DNA from: JBBSUQ01 sp964389755
GTDB lineage: Bacteria > Bacteroidota > Bacteroidia > Flavobacteriales_D > Crocinitomicaceae
DNA length: 64,000 nucleotides
Assembly: GCA_964389755.1 (NCBI GenBank)
Contig: CAYMEW010000008.1
Span: 39,229-103,228, forward strand
Direction: 5' to 3'
Below, piece after piece: positions 1 through 9,056 of the stretch. Position numbers and translations under genes: made by a program. The notes under the pieces are model-generated. The model had not been told where the DNA came from and ran no database searches. It saw nothing but the letters and a program-made list of their open reading frames with translations. Within the stretch, counting starts at the first letter, position 1. Each line of letters begins with the position of its first letter.

Positions 1-115
1 TGTTCTTCGGTTGCGCCTTAATGATGATCTTGAAATCTTTCTTTTCGATCTCCACTTCGTGAACACCCGATTTTGAAACGAACTTGATCAGGTCCTGAAT
101 TTCTGAAATATTCAT
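1..115 (-). CDS. accB: Biotin carboxyl carrier protein of acetyl-CoA carboxylase, N-terminal part
   Basis: Partial: the gene runs off the left edge, leaving the first 38 codons. The start reads MNISEIQDLIKFVSKSG followed by EVEIEKKDFKIIIKA, the typical amphipathic N-terminus of AccB before the Pro/Ala-rich linker and biotinyl domain. AccB carries the biotin that is carboxylated and passes CO2 to acetyl-CoA to make malonyl-CoA for fatty acid synthesis. It lies 36 bp downstream of fabH on the same strand, a frequent order in Flavobacteriales with accC next. The biotinylation motif is outside the window, so the call rests on the N-terminus and context. Confidence 0.8.
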   Translation of the reverse strand, partial: MNISEIQDLIKFVSKSGVHEVEIEKKDFKIIIKAQPKN

Positions 116-151
116 AATTTTTCGATTAAGAGTTCTTAAAAGTACTATTTT

Positions 152-1141
152 TTACGAATTGTAAGCCCATTTTACATAAACGGCGCCCCAGGTAAAACCA
201 CCTCCGAATGCGGAGAGTATAAGTGTGTCTCCTTTCTTGAGTTGTTTTTCATAATCCCAGAGACAAAGCGGCAGGGTTCCCGCTGTGGTATTGCCATAGC
301 GCTGTATGTTTATCATCACCTTTTCTTTGGGAAGTCCCATGCGGTCAGCCGTTGCATCGATGATGCGCAGGTTCGCCTGGTGTGGCACCAGCCAGTCCAC
401 ATCCTCGCTGGAAAGCTGGTTCTTTTCCATGATCTCTGCAGATACTTCCGCCATGTTGGTCACGGCGAATTTGAAAACCTGTTTTCCTTCCTGCTTCACG
501 AAATGCAGGCGTTTCTCAACGGATTCGATTGTTGGGGGACAGGCGCTTCCGCCTCCTGGTTGAACAAGGTACTGACGACCGGAGCCGTCTGCACGAAGAA
601 TAAAGTCCATAACTCCGAGTCCTTCCTCGTTCGGTTCGAGCAGGGCTGCACCGGCACCGTCTCCGAAGATAACGCAGGTTGTGCGGTCCTCGTAATCGAG
701 GATCGAACTCATTTTATCGACCCCTACCACGATTACTTTCTTATAACGACCGGTCTCGATGAACTGTGAACCGGTTGAGAGTGCATAGATAAACCCGGAG
801 CAGGCGGCAATGAGGTCGAAGCCCCATGCGTTCTTCATACCGGTCTTATCGCACAATACGTTGGAGGTGCTTGGAAAAGGATAATCGGGTGTTACGGTAG
901 CCACGATCACGAGGTCCACGTCCATGGGATCGGTACCGGTTTTGGCCAGCAGTCCTTTTACGGCTTCCGCTGCCATGTCCGAAGACGCCCCGTTACGCAG
1001 TATCCTGCGTTCTTTGATGCCTGTACGTGTGGTGATCCACTCATCGGAGGTATCGACGATCTTCGCCAGATCCTCGTTCGTCATGACGTCTTCGGGAACA
1101 TATCCCTGAATTCCTGTAATAGCAGCAGTAATCTTTCCCAT
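152..1141 (-). CDS. fabH: Beta-ketoacyl-ACP synthase III
   Basis: FabH condenses acetyl-CoA (or a branched starter) with malonyl-ACP to begin fatty acid synthesis in the cytoplasm. The 329-residue thiolase-fold protein has the full catalytic triad: Cys114 in AACSGF, His254 in VPHQAN and Asn284 in GNTTAG. The glycine-rich C-terminus (SAFGGGFTWGA) is also typical, and the length matches the family. The ATG at 1139-1141 is preceded by plsX with only 3 bp between them, so the two are probably co-transcribed from the DUF177 promoter. Nothing unusual was seen. Confidence 0.97.
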   Translation of the reverse strand: MGKITAAITGIQGYVPEDVMTNEDLAKIVDTSDEWITTRTGIKERRILRNGASSDMAAEAVKGLLAKTGTDPMDVDLVIVATVTPDYPFPSTSNVLCDKTGMKNAWGFDLIAACSGFIYALSTGSQFIETGRYKKVIVVGVDKMSSILDYEDRTTCVIFGDGAGAALLEPNEEGLGVMDFILRADGSGRQYLVQPGGGSACPPTIESVEKRLHFVKQEGKQVFKFAVTNMAEVSAEIMEKNQLSSEDVDWLVPHQANLRIIDATADRMGLPKEKVMINIQRYGNTTAGTLPLCLWDYEKQLKKGDTLILSAFGGGFTWGAVYVKWAYNS

Positions 1142-1144
1142 AAT

Positions 1145-2083
1145 TTAATTAAATGCTTCATTTACACGGCTTGCCAGTGCTGAACGGGCGACGTCGTATG
1201 CATGAATGATCATGTTTTTAACAGCGATGTCATTGGAGATCCCGTGACCGATAACCACGTTTCCGCGCACTCCGAGAATGGGCGTTCCGCCGTAGTTCTC
1301 ATAATTGAAGCGATCAAAGTACTCGTCGGAGATGCCGCGTTTTTTCATGAGGCTGTAGATACCCTCGGCCTCTTTGAGCACCACGTTTCCTGTAAATCCG
1401 TCGCATACGATCACATCGGCCTTTCCTGTAAAGAGGTCGCGACCTTCGATATTCCCGATAAAGTTTACATCATCGGATTCGGCCAGCAATTTATGGGCTG
1501 AGATCGTCAGGAGGTTTCCTTTGGATTCTTCTTCACCGATATTCAGCAGGCCGACGGTCGGATTTTCGACGCCATATACATTTTTACTGTAGAGCGTTCC
1601 GAGAATGGCGAACTGGTAGAGCACGTCCGGCTTGCAATCGGCATTGGAACCGACATCAAGCAGGATACTCTGAGAACCGTTCACAGTGGGCAGCGTGGAT
1701 GTAATGCACGGGCGGATGATGCCGGGGATGGTGTTGATCTTGTAGATCGCCCCAACGAGCATGGCGCCGGTGTTGCCGGTACTGGCAAACACATCGAGCT
1801 TTTTCCCAGCGAGCAGGTCAAAGCCTACCGAGATACTGCTATTCGGTTTTTGCGGGATCGCACGCGTGGGATGGTCGTGCATGGTAATTACATCGGGAGC
1901 GTGTACGATCTCGTAGTCGGTTTCACGTTCTCCCAATGCAGAAAGGCCACTCAGGATCTGATCCCGGTCGCCTACCAATACCAACGTTGCATCCTGAGGA
2001 AGTTCTTTCTTAGCAAGAACAGCCCCGGACACATTTGCATCCGGAGCAAAATCTCCGCCTAAAACATCAATTCCTATCCTCAT
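1145..2083 (-). CDS. plsX: Phosphate acyltransferase PlsX
   Basis: PlsX converts acyl-ACP and phosphate to acyl-phosphate, the donor used by PlsY in phospholipid synthesis; it is a peripheral membrane enzyme. The 312-residue protein has the N-terminal MRIGIDVLGGDFAP signature (a variant of DAMGGD), STGNTGA near residues 101-107 and LLDVGSNADC near 140-150. It starts at an ATG 28 bp after rpmF. The order DUF177-rpmF-plsX-fabH couples ribosomal protein L32 with lipid synthesis and is widely conserved in bacteria. Confidence 0.96.
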   Translation of the reverse strand: MRIGIDVLGGDFAPDANVSGAVLAKKELPQDATLVLVGDRDQILSGLSALGERETDYEIVHAPDVITMHDHPTRAIPQKPNSSISVGFDLLAGKKLDVFASTGNTGAMLVGAIYKINTIPGIIRPCITSTLPTVNGSQSILLDVGSNADCKPDVLYQFAILGTLYSKNVYGVENPTVGLLNIGEEESKGNLLTISAHKLLAESDDVNFIGNIEGRDLFTGKADVIVCDGFTGNVVLKEAEGIYSLMKKRGISDEYFDRFNYENYGGTPILGVRGNVVIGHGISNDIAVKNMIIHAYDVARSALASRVNEAFN

Positions 2084-2111
2084 GAAGAATAAAAATTTCT
2101 GACGCAGTTAT

Positions 2112-2303
2112 TTAAACCGCAACCTCTTTCTCAGCAACTACTTTACCTTTATAGTAAAGTTTTCCTTCATGCCAGTGAGCATGGTGAAACAAATGAGGTT
2201 GTCCGGTTGTCGGACAAGTCGCAATGTTTTTTGCAACTGCTTTCACATGCGTTCTACGTTTGTCGCGACGTGTACTGGACTGTCTGCGTTTAGGATGTGC
2301 CAT
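2112..2303 (-). CDS. rpmF: 50S ribosomal protein L32
   Basis: A 63-residue basic protein starting MAHPKRRQSSTRRDKRRTH, the classic L32 N-terminus, a structural component of the large ribosomal subunit. The usual C-terminal zinc cysteines are reduced to one (ATCPTTGQPHLFHH), so this looks like a zinc-independent form. That is common in Bacteroidota. It lies 21 bp downstream of the DUF177 gene and upstream of plsX in the same operon. Confidence 0.97.
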   Translation of the reverse strand: MAHPKRRQSSTRRDKRRTHVKAVAKNIATCPTTGQPHLFHHAHWHEGKLYYKGKVVAEKEVAV

Positions 2304-2324
2304 TTTACTTTATTTAATCTATTC

Positions 2325-2912
2325 TTAATTCAAATTTTTCAAAATCGACCACCTCGGGTCTATGTTATCGTCCGGATCGGTATCAGGATCATCATCTCCC
2401 TCATCCTCCGGATCGTCCCATTCTGTATCTTCATCATCGTCTTCCGGAAGTTCATCTTCTGTCAGTTCATACTGTTTCAGGACTTCGAGCACCTCCGGGT
2501 TGCATTCCCCTTCGGGATGCACGCATCGGGCAGGCAGCGACACGGTGATCATTTCATAGATCTGTTCGCGTACGTCCAACTCGAATGCATCGGGGGAAAT
2601 TATGATGAGTGATTCATCATCACTCTCCCCGGTTCCGAACTTGTAAATGTAGCGGTATTCGCCGCTTACAGGAACTTCGATCGGATCGTTGCACCGGTCA
2701 CAGGAGGTAAAGACCTTCCCGGAAAACGAAAAATCGGCCAGGAGCATTATTTCTTTCTTCTCCAGCTTCAGGTCCACATGAACCGATCCGCTGTGAATGA
2801 TCGAATACTCCAGGTCTTCAAAGAACGCATCTGAAATCTCAAACTCAAAGTCGTGAAACCCCAGTTTCAAGCCCGCAAAAGGAATAATATAATCACGATT
2901 CGATTTCCGCAC
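2325..2912 (-). CDS. DUF177 (YceD-like) protein
   Basis: A 195-residue protein of the DUF177/YceD family, which almost always precedes rpmF and has been linked in other bacteria to 23S rRNA accumulation. It has a CDRC pair near residues 70-73, a second pair in CVHPEGEC (possible zinc site) and a very acidic tail (residues about 150-185) ending PRWSILKNLN. The start is GTG at 2910-2912, directly after an in-frame TGA, so the frame cannot extend further; the predicted N-terminus MRKSNRDYIIPFAGLKLG fits family starts. First gene of the lipid/ribosome operon, with a TAACTTTG box 18 bp upstream. Confidence 0.88.
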   Translation of the reverse strand: MRKSNRDYIIPFAGLKLGFHDFEFEISDAFFEDLEYSIIHSGSVHVDLKLEKKEIMLLADFSFSGKVFTSCDRCNDPIEVPVSGEYRYIYKFGTGESDDESLIIISPDAFELDVREQIYEMITVSLPARCVHPEGECNPEVLEVLKQYELTEDELPEDDDEDTEWDDPEDEGDDDPDTDPDDNIDPRWSILKNLN

Positions 2913-2930
2913 TCACTAAAAATTGGACGG

Positions 2931-2938
2931 CAAAGTTA
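2931..2938 (-). promoter_or_regulatory. Putative -7 box of the DUF177-rpmF-plsX-fabH operon
   Basis: On the minus strand this reads TAACTTTG, a perfect match to the Bacteroidota TAnnTTTG -7 consensus, 18 bp upstream of the GTG start. No clear TTTG -33 box at the right distance. The pdxA promoter has the same eight bases within GTTAACTTTG. Confidence 0.6.
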
Positions 2939-2996
2939 ACATTTTAAACCGATACTTGTTAATATCTGCCGATATATTTCTTTTTTTTCGTCGGGA

Positions 2997-4097
2997 TCAG
3001 TTATCCCGGTCGTTTCCGCGCCGTTTATCAGACAATCCGACGGGCAGCGGATTTGAATTCATTTCTTTGTAGGCCTGCCGTTGCCGGAAAATATCCATGG
3101 CGAGGTAGATCGCCTGGCGCGTGGAGGCTTCGGAAGCTTTGTTCTGCCCTGCAATATCGAAGGCCGTACCGTGATCGGGGGAAGTCCGAACGATCGGAAG
3201 GCCCGCCGTAAAGTTTACTCCCTCATCAAAAGCAAGCGCCTTGAAGGCTGTAAGTCCCTGGTCGTGATACATCGCTACTACCGCGTCGTAAGTGCTGCGT
3301 GCTTCCGATCCGAAGAATCCGTCTGCAGGGAAAGGACCGAACGCGAGGATACTCTCATTTTTGGCCTGGTTGATCGCAGGCGTAATGATCTCCTGCTCTT
3401 CCGTCCCCATTTTCCCGTTCTCACCGGCATGCGGGTTCAGTCCCAGAACGGCGATGCGCGGACGCCCGATGCCGAAGTCACGGATCAGACTCTGGCTGAC
3501 CTCCCGGATCTTTTGAAGAATTTTCTCACGCGTTAGTTTCGCACTTACTTCGTTGAGCGGAATGTGCGTTGTTACAAGTGCCACACGCAGGTTCCCGGCC
3601 ACCATCATCATGAGCGCATCCTCCGATTTTGCGAGGTGTGCGAGGTATTCGGTATGTCCCGGAAACTGGAAGCCTGATTTGGCCATAGCCTGCTTGGAGA
3701 TGGGTGCCGTTACAAGTACGTCCACTTTCCCGGCCGCGAGATCTTCGGTCGCTTTTTCAAGCGAAAGGTAAGCGTATTTCCCACCGGTCTCGTTCATTTC
3801 ACCGAGGGTGATGCTTACATCCTCGTTCCAGGCACTGACCACGTTCACTTTGCGCGGCTTGGCTTCGTCAGCCGTTTTGCACGAGTTGAAGTTAAAGTCG
3901 TTGGCATCCGTCGTTTTCTTATGGTAAGAGATCACCTTGGGATTGGCATAGATGACAGGAGTGCAGTCGAGCAACAACCGATTGTCGGACAGTGCTTTGA
4001 TCACCACTTCCGGACCGATCCCGTTGACATCGCCGATCGAAATCCCCACGCGTACGGTGGTACTTCGTCCCTGTTCTTTTTCTTTCTCCTTTTCCAT
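2997..4097 (-). CDS. pdxA: 4-hydroxythreonine-4-phosphate dehydrogenase
   Basis: PdxA oxidises 4-phosphohydroxy-L-threonine in the DXP-dependent vitamin B6 pathway. The 366-residue protein has the N-terminal GISIGDVNGIGPEV motif and the three metal-binding histidine contexts FPGHTEY, GLNPHAGENG and MYHDQGL. The ATG at 4095-4097 is preferred to an in-frame TTG two codons upstream. The N-terminus carries a short Lys/Glu-rich run. DXP, used by the PdxJ partner reaction, is also made in this window by dxs. A TAACTTTG box lies 22 bp upstream, so it probably has its own transcript. Confidence 0.95.
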   Translation of the reverse strand: MEKEKEKEQGRSTTVRVGISIGDVNGIGPEVVIKALSDNRLLLDCTPVIYANPKVISYHKKTTDANDFNFNSCKTADEAKPRKVNVVSAWNEDVSITLGEMNETGGKYAYLSLEKATEDLAAGKVDVLVTAPISKQAMAKSGFQFPGHTEYLAHLAKSEDALMMMVAGNLRVALVTTHIPLNEVSAKLTREKILQKIREVSQSLIRDFGIGRPRIAVLGLNPHAGENGKMGTEEQEIITPAINQAKNESILAFGPFPADGFFGSEARSTYDAVVAMYHDQGLTAFKALAFDEGVNFTAGLPIVRTSPDHGTAFDIAGQNKASEASTRQAIYLAMDIFRQRQAYKEMNSNPLPVGLSDKRRGNDRDN

Positions 4098-4119
4098 AGA
4101 CAAGCGCTCTTTTGCGGAA

Positions 4120-4127
4120 CAAAGTTA
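4120..4127 (-). promoter_or_regulatory. Putative -7 box of pdxA
   Basis: Minus-strand TAACTTTG (TAnnTTTG consensus) between the MORN-repeat gene and pdxA, 22 bp before the ATG. A matching -33 box is not evident. Confidence 0.55.
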
Positions 4128-4143
4128 ACAATCCTTCGTGAAC

Positions 4144-7100
4144 TTATTCTTCTATGATCTTATTGAGGTCGACATCGAAAAATTCTTTATTGAGCGCCTG
4201 CCCCATGCGGTAGTTGGTGATGACAATGTTGAGTTGTTTTTCCCGGTACGCGATTTCTTCCTCGAGGTTGGGCAGGTTCGGGTTGAGGCAGATCTCGCCG
4301 AGGAAGCGCGTTTTCGAAAGATCACCTCCCAACCAGCGACCGTCGCGTTTGCCGAGCACATACGTACCGACCTGGTTCAGGTTTCCGAAAGGATCGTAAA
4401 ACTTCCACACACCGTCGGGAAGTCCGTTCTTCATCATGCCTTCGCTTTGCAGCACGCCGTTGTCGTAATAGTTCTTCACCGGACCGTTCATGCGATCCAC
4501 GGTATCTGCAGGCGACTGGTAAAGGGTATAAAACTGCCTGATCTCGTAATGATCGGTATGGCTGCAATCGTATTTCTCAAATTTCTCGATAACGTGACTG
4601 CTGCTGAGCAGGTTGCCGGAAGCGTCGTAGCGGTAGCAGATGCCCTTTGAGCGAAAACGGATGGAATCATTCAGTGCGATTATACTGTCTTTGTAGGCGA
4701 TCTCGTAGAGAAAATCCCCGTTGTAATCGAAGTATTTCCAGCAGCCGGTTTTGTGCGCATTGGAAATGTAGCCATCGCGGGCTACCTGCCCGTTGGGATA
4801 ATATTTCGTGATGTGATAGTCGATGCCCGTTTTGTCGATCAGTCGCGGCCGTCCTGTGTATGGAGTACCGTACATTTCGTAATAATCAGCCATTCCGAGT
4901 TCAGCCAGCATGCCGTTGAGTGATTCGACACTGGTAATGTCGGAGGGTTCAAAGTAGATTGAGTCGCGCCAGTCAAATTCGTAGCGTACGCTGAGTTCAT
5001 TCAGTTCCCAGACCTTTTCTTCGACCGGGAACGTATATTTGAACTTAACATACTGGTATTTAAAGCCCAGGCTGTCGTAAGCTTCGTAATCGTCGATCGG
5101 CCTGCCGCCCAGGAAAAATCCGCGCTTGGCCAGTTTTCCGTTGGTGTGGTAGGAGCGTGATTCTCCCTGCAGGGCTCCGTTCTGGAAATTCAGGTCATAC
5201 AGTAGAATCGAGTCTCCTGAAAGCGGGTAGAACCAGGTTTGCACGATGCCGTCCAGTTCCCCGTTCTGAAAGTGCATGGCGGTACGCGCATATTTGTTCC
5301 GTTCGAAAGCATCACCTTCTTCCAGCCCGTTCTTGTAGTGTTTTTCTTTCAGGACCTTGCCATACCAGTTGTAGGAGCGCGAGGTCCCGTCGAGCATCCC
5401 GTTCCGGAACTGATCTTCCTGCTCCAGGAACAACAGGTCCTTTTGAGGCAAACTGTCCGGGATCACCCTCATATCAAAGATATAATCCGTTTCATTGAGT
5501 GATTCGTAACCAGGCTGAAGTCGCCAGGTTCTTGTGGTCCCGTTTAGTTCTCCTTTTTCATAGTTTATTTCGGAAAGCAGTTGGTCGTCGGCATTTCGAA
5601 TTTGCCAGGTTCCGGTCGGTTTTCCGTCGAGGTATGAGCCGGTGATGAGTTGCGGGTTCATTTTCTCATATCCGAAAAACGGATCGTCGTAGAAATCACG
5701 ATCTTCCAATCCAACGGATTCAAGTTCGGGCAAGTTTGAAAATTGGTGAAAGTCCATGAAGAAGAATGAGACCGGGCGATTGTGGTAGAAATTGTTCCGG
5801 TAAATGTCGAATGAAAGTTCGTTAAGCAGGCTGTTCTCCGGGAGTTTCCCGTTTTTCAGGAAGCGCTTGTATTGTTTTTCGAGTTTGACCTGGAAACGAC
5901 GGTTCACCGGTACCCTGACACTTACAGCATCCGCCCCGGACCGGAATTTGTAACGCGAACCTGTAAAGGAAAGTTCAAAGCTGCCCGAGAAAGGAATGCC
6001 CTCTCTCAACAATTGCACTTCGGAGTTTATGTCATAATCGTCATAAGGTTGGAAGATCCGCGCTTCTGGCTGACTTTCATTCATCAAAGAGGGATTCCAG
6101 GGGATAAAGATGCGTTCGTTGGCATCATAGGTTGCGGAAAGCGTGTATTTCTGCGAAAACTCACCGAATGTCGAGTTTCCCGAACCGTTCCAGTATTCGA
6201 AATCTTCACCGAAGACGAATTCGGTAGTGTAGAGCGTTTTGCCGGATAAGGTAAATGCGTTGACACGCAGCGTTTTTTCGGGAGGGAAGTAATACCTTGC
6301 AAAGGTCACAGACGAATCTCTGAAATTCAGGTTCATTTCAAGCAGCACGCTGTCGCGAAGCAGTGAATCCTGCCAGTTTTTGCCGATCTCATACGTAAAG
6401 CGGTTCATTTCTTGGTCGTACTCAAACGGATAGCCGTTTATCTGTGTTCCTTCCGGAGCCTCCAGGTCAAGCGCCGAATATTTATACTGGCCGGTCGAAT
6501 CAAAATAGAAGCGGTTAACGACCTTCTCATGCATGTCGTAGATCGTCGCTGTCAAATCAGCCGAATCGGCCCGGTATTGCGTTAACAGGAAGGGTGTTCC
6601 GCTTTTGTAATACAGCGTATCGAACGCGCCTTTACATCCATTCTCGAAACGCGTGCGGTACATTGGCGTTCCGTCGGTATAATAGACCTCGTACGGCCCC
6701 TGGAACTTGTAATATACGCCAAAGCTATCGATTGCCGCTTCACGGTTCATGTCATTTGTAAAGTAAGCACCATCGAACTGGTGCAATTCTTCGTACGACA
6801 GATTTTTTTCTTCCTCCAGGTCAAGGTTATCAGAAGAATCCGGCGGAAAAGCAGGTTCGAAAAGTTGGGAGAAATTAAACGAAGCGTGATTTTCTCTGTC
6901 AAAATAATATTCCTTCGAATCGGACACGTAATAACTCGAAGAAATATTATCGCGCAGGATGACCGGCTCCCGGCAAACAATGGCAGAATCCGCATAGGTA
7001 AAACGTGCTGTGAATTTCGTGGAATCTTCACCCAGCGACTGTGAATAACTACGTTTAGTCCAGGTCCCGGAGGGCGCTCCCTGCACAAAGAAACCCGACT

Positions 7101-7902
7101 CTCGAGGCCACATTCCGTTGTGTTCGTAAACTGAATACGCTCCGTTCTTTACACCGCCTTTGTACTCACAGATCACCGAATCCGGGTAGCGGGGAATGAT
7201 GTAGTTATTCTTCGCAGCGATGCGATATCTCCACTTCGGCAAGCCCATCCAGTTCACGTCGTCGTATTCTATAGTTGTAATGCGTCCATCCAAAAAGCCG
7301 CCTTTATAACTTGCAATCGCCTGAATTTCCCCAAGCGGGTAATACCAGGTCGCGGGACCTTCCATTTTATTGTTCCGGAATTCAAAAGAGCAGGCTACCG
7401 CGTCGCGCACAATGGTGACGGATCCGTCCGGGAATACTTTCGGAAAGGGTTTGTAATACTGCACGTAGTGTCCGTCCGGCAGCGAGTCCAGGTAAGGCGT
7501 AACCTGCGGCTGTAGCTTTGCATGCAGAAACATATCATAGTTGTTCCGGAAAACCTTTTTGATTTTACGGGTGCTGACCTGCCGATCTTTAAATAGGTCC
7601 ATTTGATTTTCATGGTCCCGCATTAGTTCGCAGTTTTTCAGAACGGCGTCTCTGCGTATTCTTCGTTTTTCGGCCTCATCCGTGATTTCTTCATCCTCGT
7701 AGTAGAAATAACGTTCATCCCCCACCATCTGGTGAAAGTAGTAATCGGTAAGCAGCCAGACCACGGAGTCCGGCAGTTCCTTCATCAGCAAAATGGCATC
7801 TTCTCGCAGTGTGATCTCCGCACGATACGGATAAACATAGGTTTCCTGGGCAAAAGTACCCAGTGACAGCGCGGCAAAAACCGCAATTATCAATTTACTC
7901 AT
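4144..7902 (-). CDS. Very large exported MORN/YwqK-type repeat protein
   Basis: A 1252-residue protein with a clean signal peptide (MSKLIIAVFAALSLGTFAQ) and no predicted membrane helix after it, so probably periplasmic or surface-exposed. It is built from many toxin-antitoxin-YwqK/MORN-like units, recognisable as Y-x-NG-x(n)-G-x-W/Y patterns. Examples are YKGGFLDGRITTIEY near residue 200, GSYLDGKPTGTWQ near 755, FQNGALQGESRSYHTNGKL near 920 and MMKNGLPDGVWKFYDPFGN near 1160. The middle (about 430-740) has degenerate or no repeats. Function is unknown; such repeats occur in Bacteroidota surface proteins. It overlaps the upstream lipoprotein gene by ATGA, so translation is probably coupled. Confidence 0.75.
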   Translation of the reverse strand: MSKLIIAVFAALSLGTFAQETYVYPYRAEITLREDAILLMKELPDSVVWLLTDYYFHQMVGDERYFYYEDEEITDEAEKRRIRRDAVLKNCELMRDHENQMDLFKDRQVSTRKIKKVFRNNYDMFLHAKLQPQVTPYLDSLPDGHYVQYYKPFPKVFPDGSVTIVRDAVACSFEFRNNKMEGPATWYYPLGEIQAIASYKGGFLDGRITTIEYDDVNWMGLPKWRYRIAAKNNYIIPRYPDSVICEYKGGVKNGAYSVYEHNGMWPRESGFFVQGAPSGTWTKRSYSQSLGEDSTKFTARFTYADSAIVCREPVILRDNISSSYYVSDSKEYYFDRENHASFNFSQLFEPAFPPDSSDNLDLEEEKNLSYEELHQFDGAYFTNDMNREAAIDSFGVYYKFQGPYEVYYTDGTPMYRTRFENGCKGAFDTLYYKSGTPFLLTQYRADSADLTATIYDMHEKVVNRFYFDSTGQYKYSALDLEAPEGTQINGYPFEYDQEMNRFTYEIGKNWQDSLLRDSVLLEMNLNFRDSSVTFARYYFPPEKTLRVNAFTLSGKTLYTTEFVFGEDFEYWNGSGNSTFGEFSQKYTLSATYDANERIFIPWNPSLMNESQPEARIFQPYDDYDINSEVQLLREGIPFSGSFELSFTGSRYKFRSGADAVSVRVPVNRRFQVKLEKQYKRFLKNGKLPENSLLNELSFDIYRNNFYHNRPVSFFFMDFHQFSNLPELESVGLEDRDFYDDPFFGYEKMNPQLITGSYLDGKPTGTWQIRNADDQLLSEINYEKGELNGTTRTWRLQPGYESLNETDYIFDMRVIPDSLPQKDLLFLEQEDQFRNGMLDGTSRSYNWYGKVLKEKHYKNGLEEGDAFERNKYARTAMHFQNGELDGIVQTWFYPLSGDSILLYDLNFQNGALQGESRSYHTNGKLAKRGFFLGGRPIDDYEAYDSLGFKYQYVKFKYTFPVEEKVWELNELSVRYEFDWRDSIYFEPSDITSVESLNGMLAELGMADYYEMYGTPYTGRPRLIDKTGIDYHITKYYPNGQVARDGYISNAHKTGCWKYFDYNGDFLYEIAYKDSIIALNDSIRFRSKGICYRYDASGNLLSSSHVIEKFEKYDCSHTDHYEIRQFYTLYQSPADTVDRMNGPVKNYYDNGVLQSEGMMKNGLPDGVWKFYDPFGNLNQVGTYVLGKRDGRWLGGDLSKTRFLGEICLNPNLPNLEEEIAYREKQLNIVITNYRMGQALNKEFFDVDLNKIIEE

Positions 7903-8927
7903 TCGAAATAGCTATACGTAAATGTTTCATAATAACTGTTTCCCGAGTCAGAATCCGGATTTTCTTTCCGGTGAACGATCCGGTCGGGGTAGGCTGAATC
8001 TTCGGGATAAAAACGGGTTTCTACCCGTGTAAGGTATTTTTTCCCGGAGAACGTGGAATCGACATAACCGTTACAAAAACCGTATTTCGAATAATTGAAA
8101 CTTCGTTTTTGTGTGAAAGGAGTTTGGCGACGTTCAATGCGTAGCGGGAATGTGGAAAGTTCGAAATAGGTAAAGTCAGTGACTGCCGATTCACGCACGA
8201 GGTTAGCAAGGTGGTATTTGCGAACCGGGCGTCCGGGCTTTCCCCATACGATCCAGTCCTGCGGATTGGGTTTCACCAGTTTTGAAACATGCGTATTGCG
8301 CCAGTCTCCGGGTTCTTCCAGGAAATACATAAAGTCACCGCTCACCTCATCTTCGTAGGTAAGCACGCCTGCACTGTTACGCCCCAGTGCGCGGTGTACC
8401 CTGATGCGCGCCGGTAGTTCGGATTCGCGAAAATTGTTCAGCCCTTCGCGGTAATTATCTGTCAGGTCGAAGGTTTTGCGTTCTTCCGGGTGTGCGAACC
8501 CGTTTTCAGAGAGTTTTTGCGGGTATTCGAAATAATATTCGCTCACTTTTCGATCATCGAGGTAAGTCGTGATGTTTACCGAACTCACTGCTCCCTGCGC
8601 ATCGAAGGTATATTTCCGGATTTCCCGCGGAACGGGTATCACTTCCTCCGACCCTTCGGCTTCGCTCGCGTTCTTCCGCGGATAAATGCGCCTTTCGATC
8701 GAAGCGATCTTTTTAGCACGGATCAGGGAATCGTTGAACCACAGCGGGAATGAAAGAAAAATGTCGTCGTCCGGGGCAAAGAACGCGAGGTTCAGCAGGT
8801 GGGCATTTAATTTATCGTGATGAATGCGCGGTCCGTTGTTTCGTTGTCCGCCACAGGCAAACAGGAGTAAGGCGGGTATCAGAACTCCTGCCCCGACCTT
8901 CAGCCACTTTTCGTACCTTGATTTCAC
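7899..8927 (-). CDS. Hypothetical lipoprotein
   Basis: Unrecognised 342-residue protein. From the GTG at 8925-8927 the N-terminus is MKSRYEKWLKVGAGVLIPAL followed by LLFACGG, a lipoprotein signal with lipid-modified Cys25. An upstream TTG at 8937-8939 is also in frame, but its bases form the end of a plausible -7 box (ATATTTTG), so GTG is preferred. The mature part is rich in aromatic and charged residues with no recognised domain. It is the first gene of a two-gene operon with the MORN-repeat protein (ATGA overlap), suggesting a shared envelope role. Confidence 0.6.
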   Translation of the reverse strand: MKSRYEKWLKVGAGVLIPALLLFACGGQRNNGPRIHHDKLNAHLLNLAFFAPDDDIFLSFPLWFNDSLIRAKKIASIERRIYPRKNASEAEGSEEVIPVPREIRKYTFDAQGAVSSVNITTYLDDRKVSEYYFEYPQKLSENGFAHPEERKTFDLTDNYREGLNNFRESELPARIRVHRALGRNSAGVLTYEDEVSGDFMYFLEEPGDWRNTHVSKLVKPNPQDWIVWGKPGRPVRKYHLANLVRESAVTDFTYFELSTFPLRIERRQTPFTQKRSFNYSKYGFCNGYVDSTFSGKKYLTRVETRFYPEDSAYPDRIVHRKENPDSDSGNSYYETFTYSYFE

Positions 8928-8936
8928 CGTTCTTTG

Positions 8937-8944
8937 CAAAATAT
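8937..8944 (-). promoter_or_regulatory. Possible -7 box of the lipoprotein/MORN operon
   Basis: Minus-strand ATATTTTG, a near match to TAnnTTTG, 9 bp before the GTG at 8927. Used here mainly to decide the start codon. Confidence 0.3.
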
Positions 8945-9044
8945 CAGGAAAAATAACCGTTAATTTCCATATCTGAAAGAAAATGCAGCTTAAATTCCGG
9001 GGAACCCGATTACAGCGCTTTTTTTTATTCGTTCAATTTTACCG

Positions 9045-9052
9045 TAACTTTG
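9045..9052 (+). promoter_or_regulatory. -7 box of ygiQ, probably giving a leaderless mRNA
   Basis: TAACTTTG matches TAnnTTTG perfectly. Only four bases (CACA) separate it from the ATG of ygiQ, so transcription should begin at or next to the start codon. Confidence 0.65.
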
Positions 9053-9056
9053 CACA

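Noticed and set aside
2362..2559. Serine-rich plus-strand frame
   Set aside because: It is the antisense of the Asp/Glu-rich tail of the DUF177 protein; acidic codons read as serine on the other strand.
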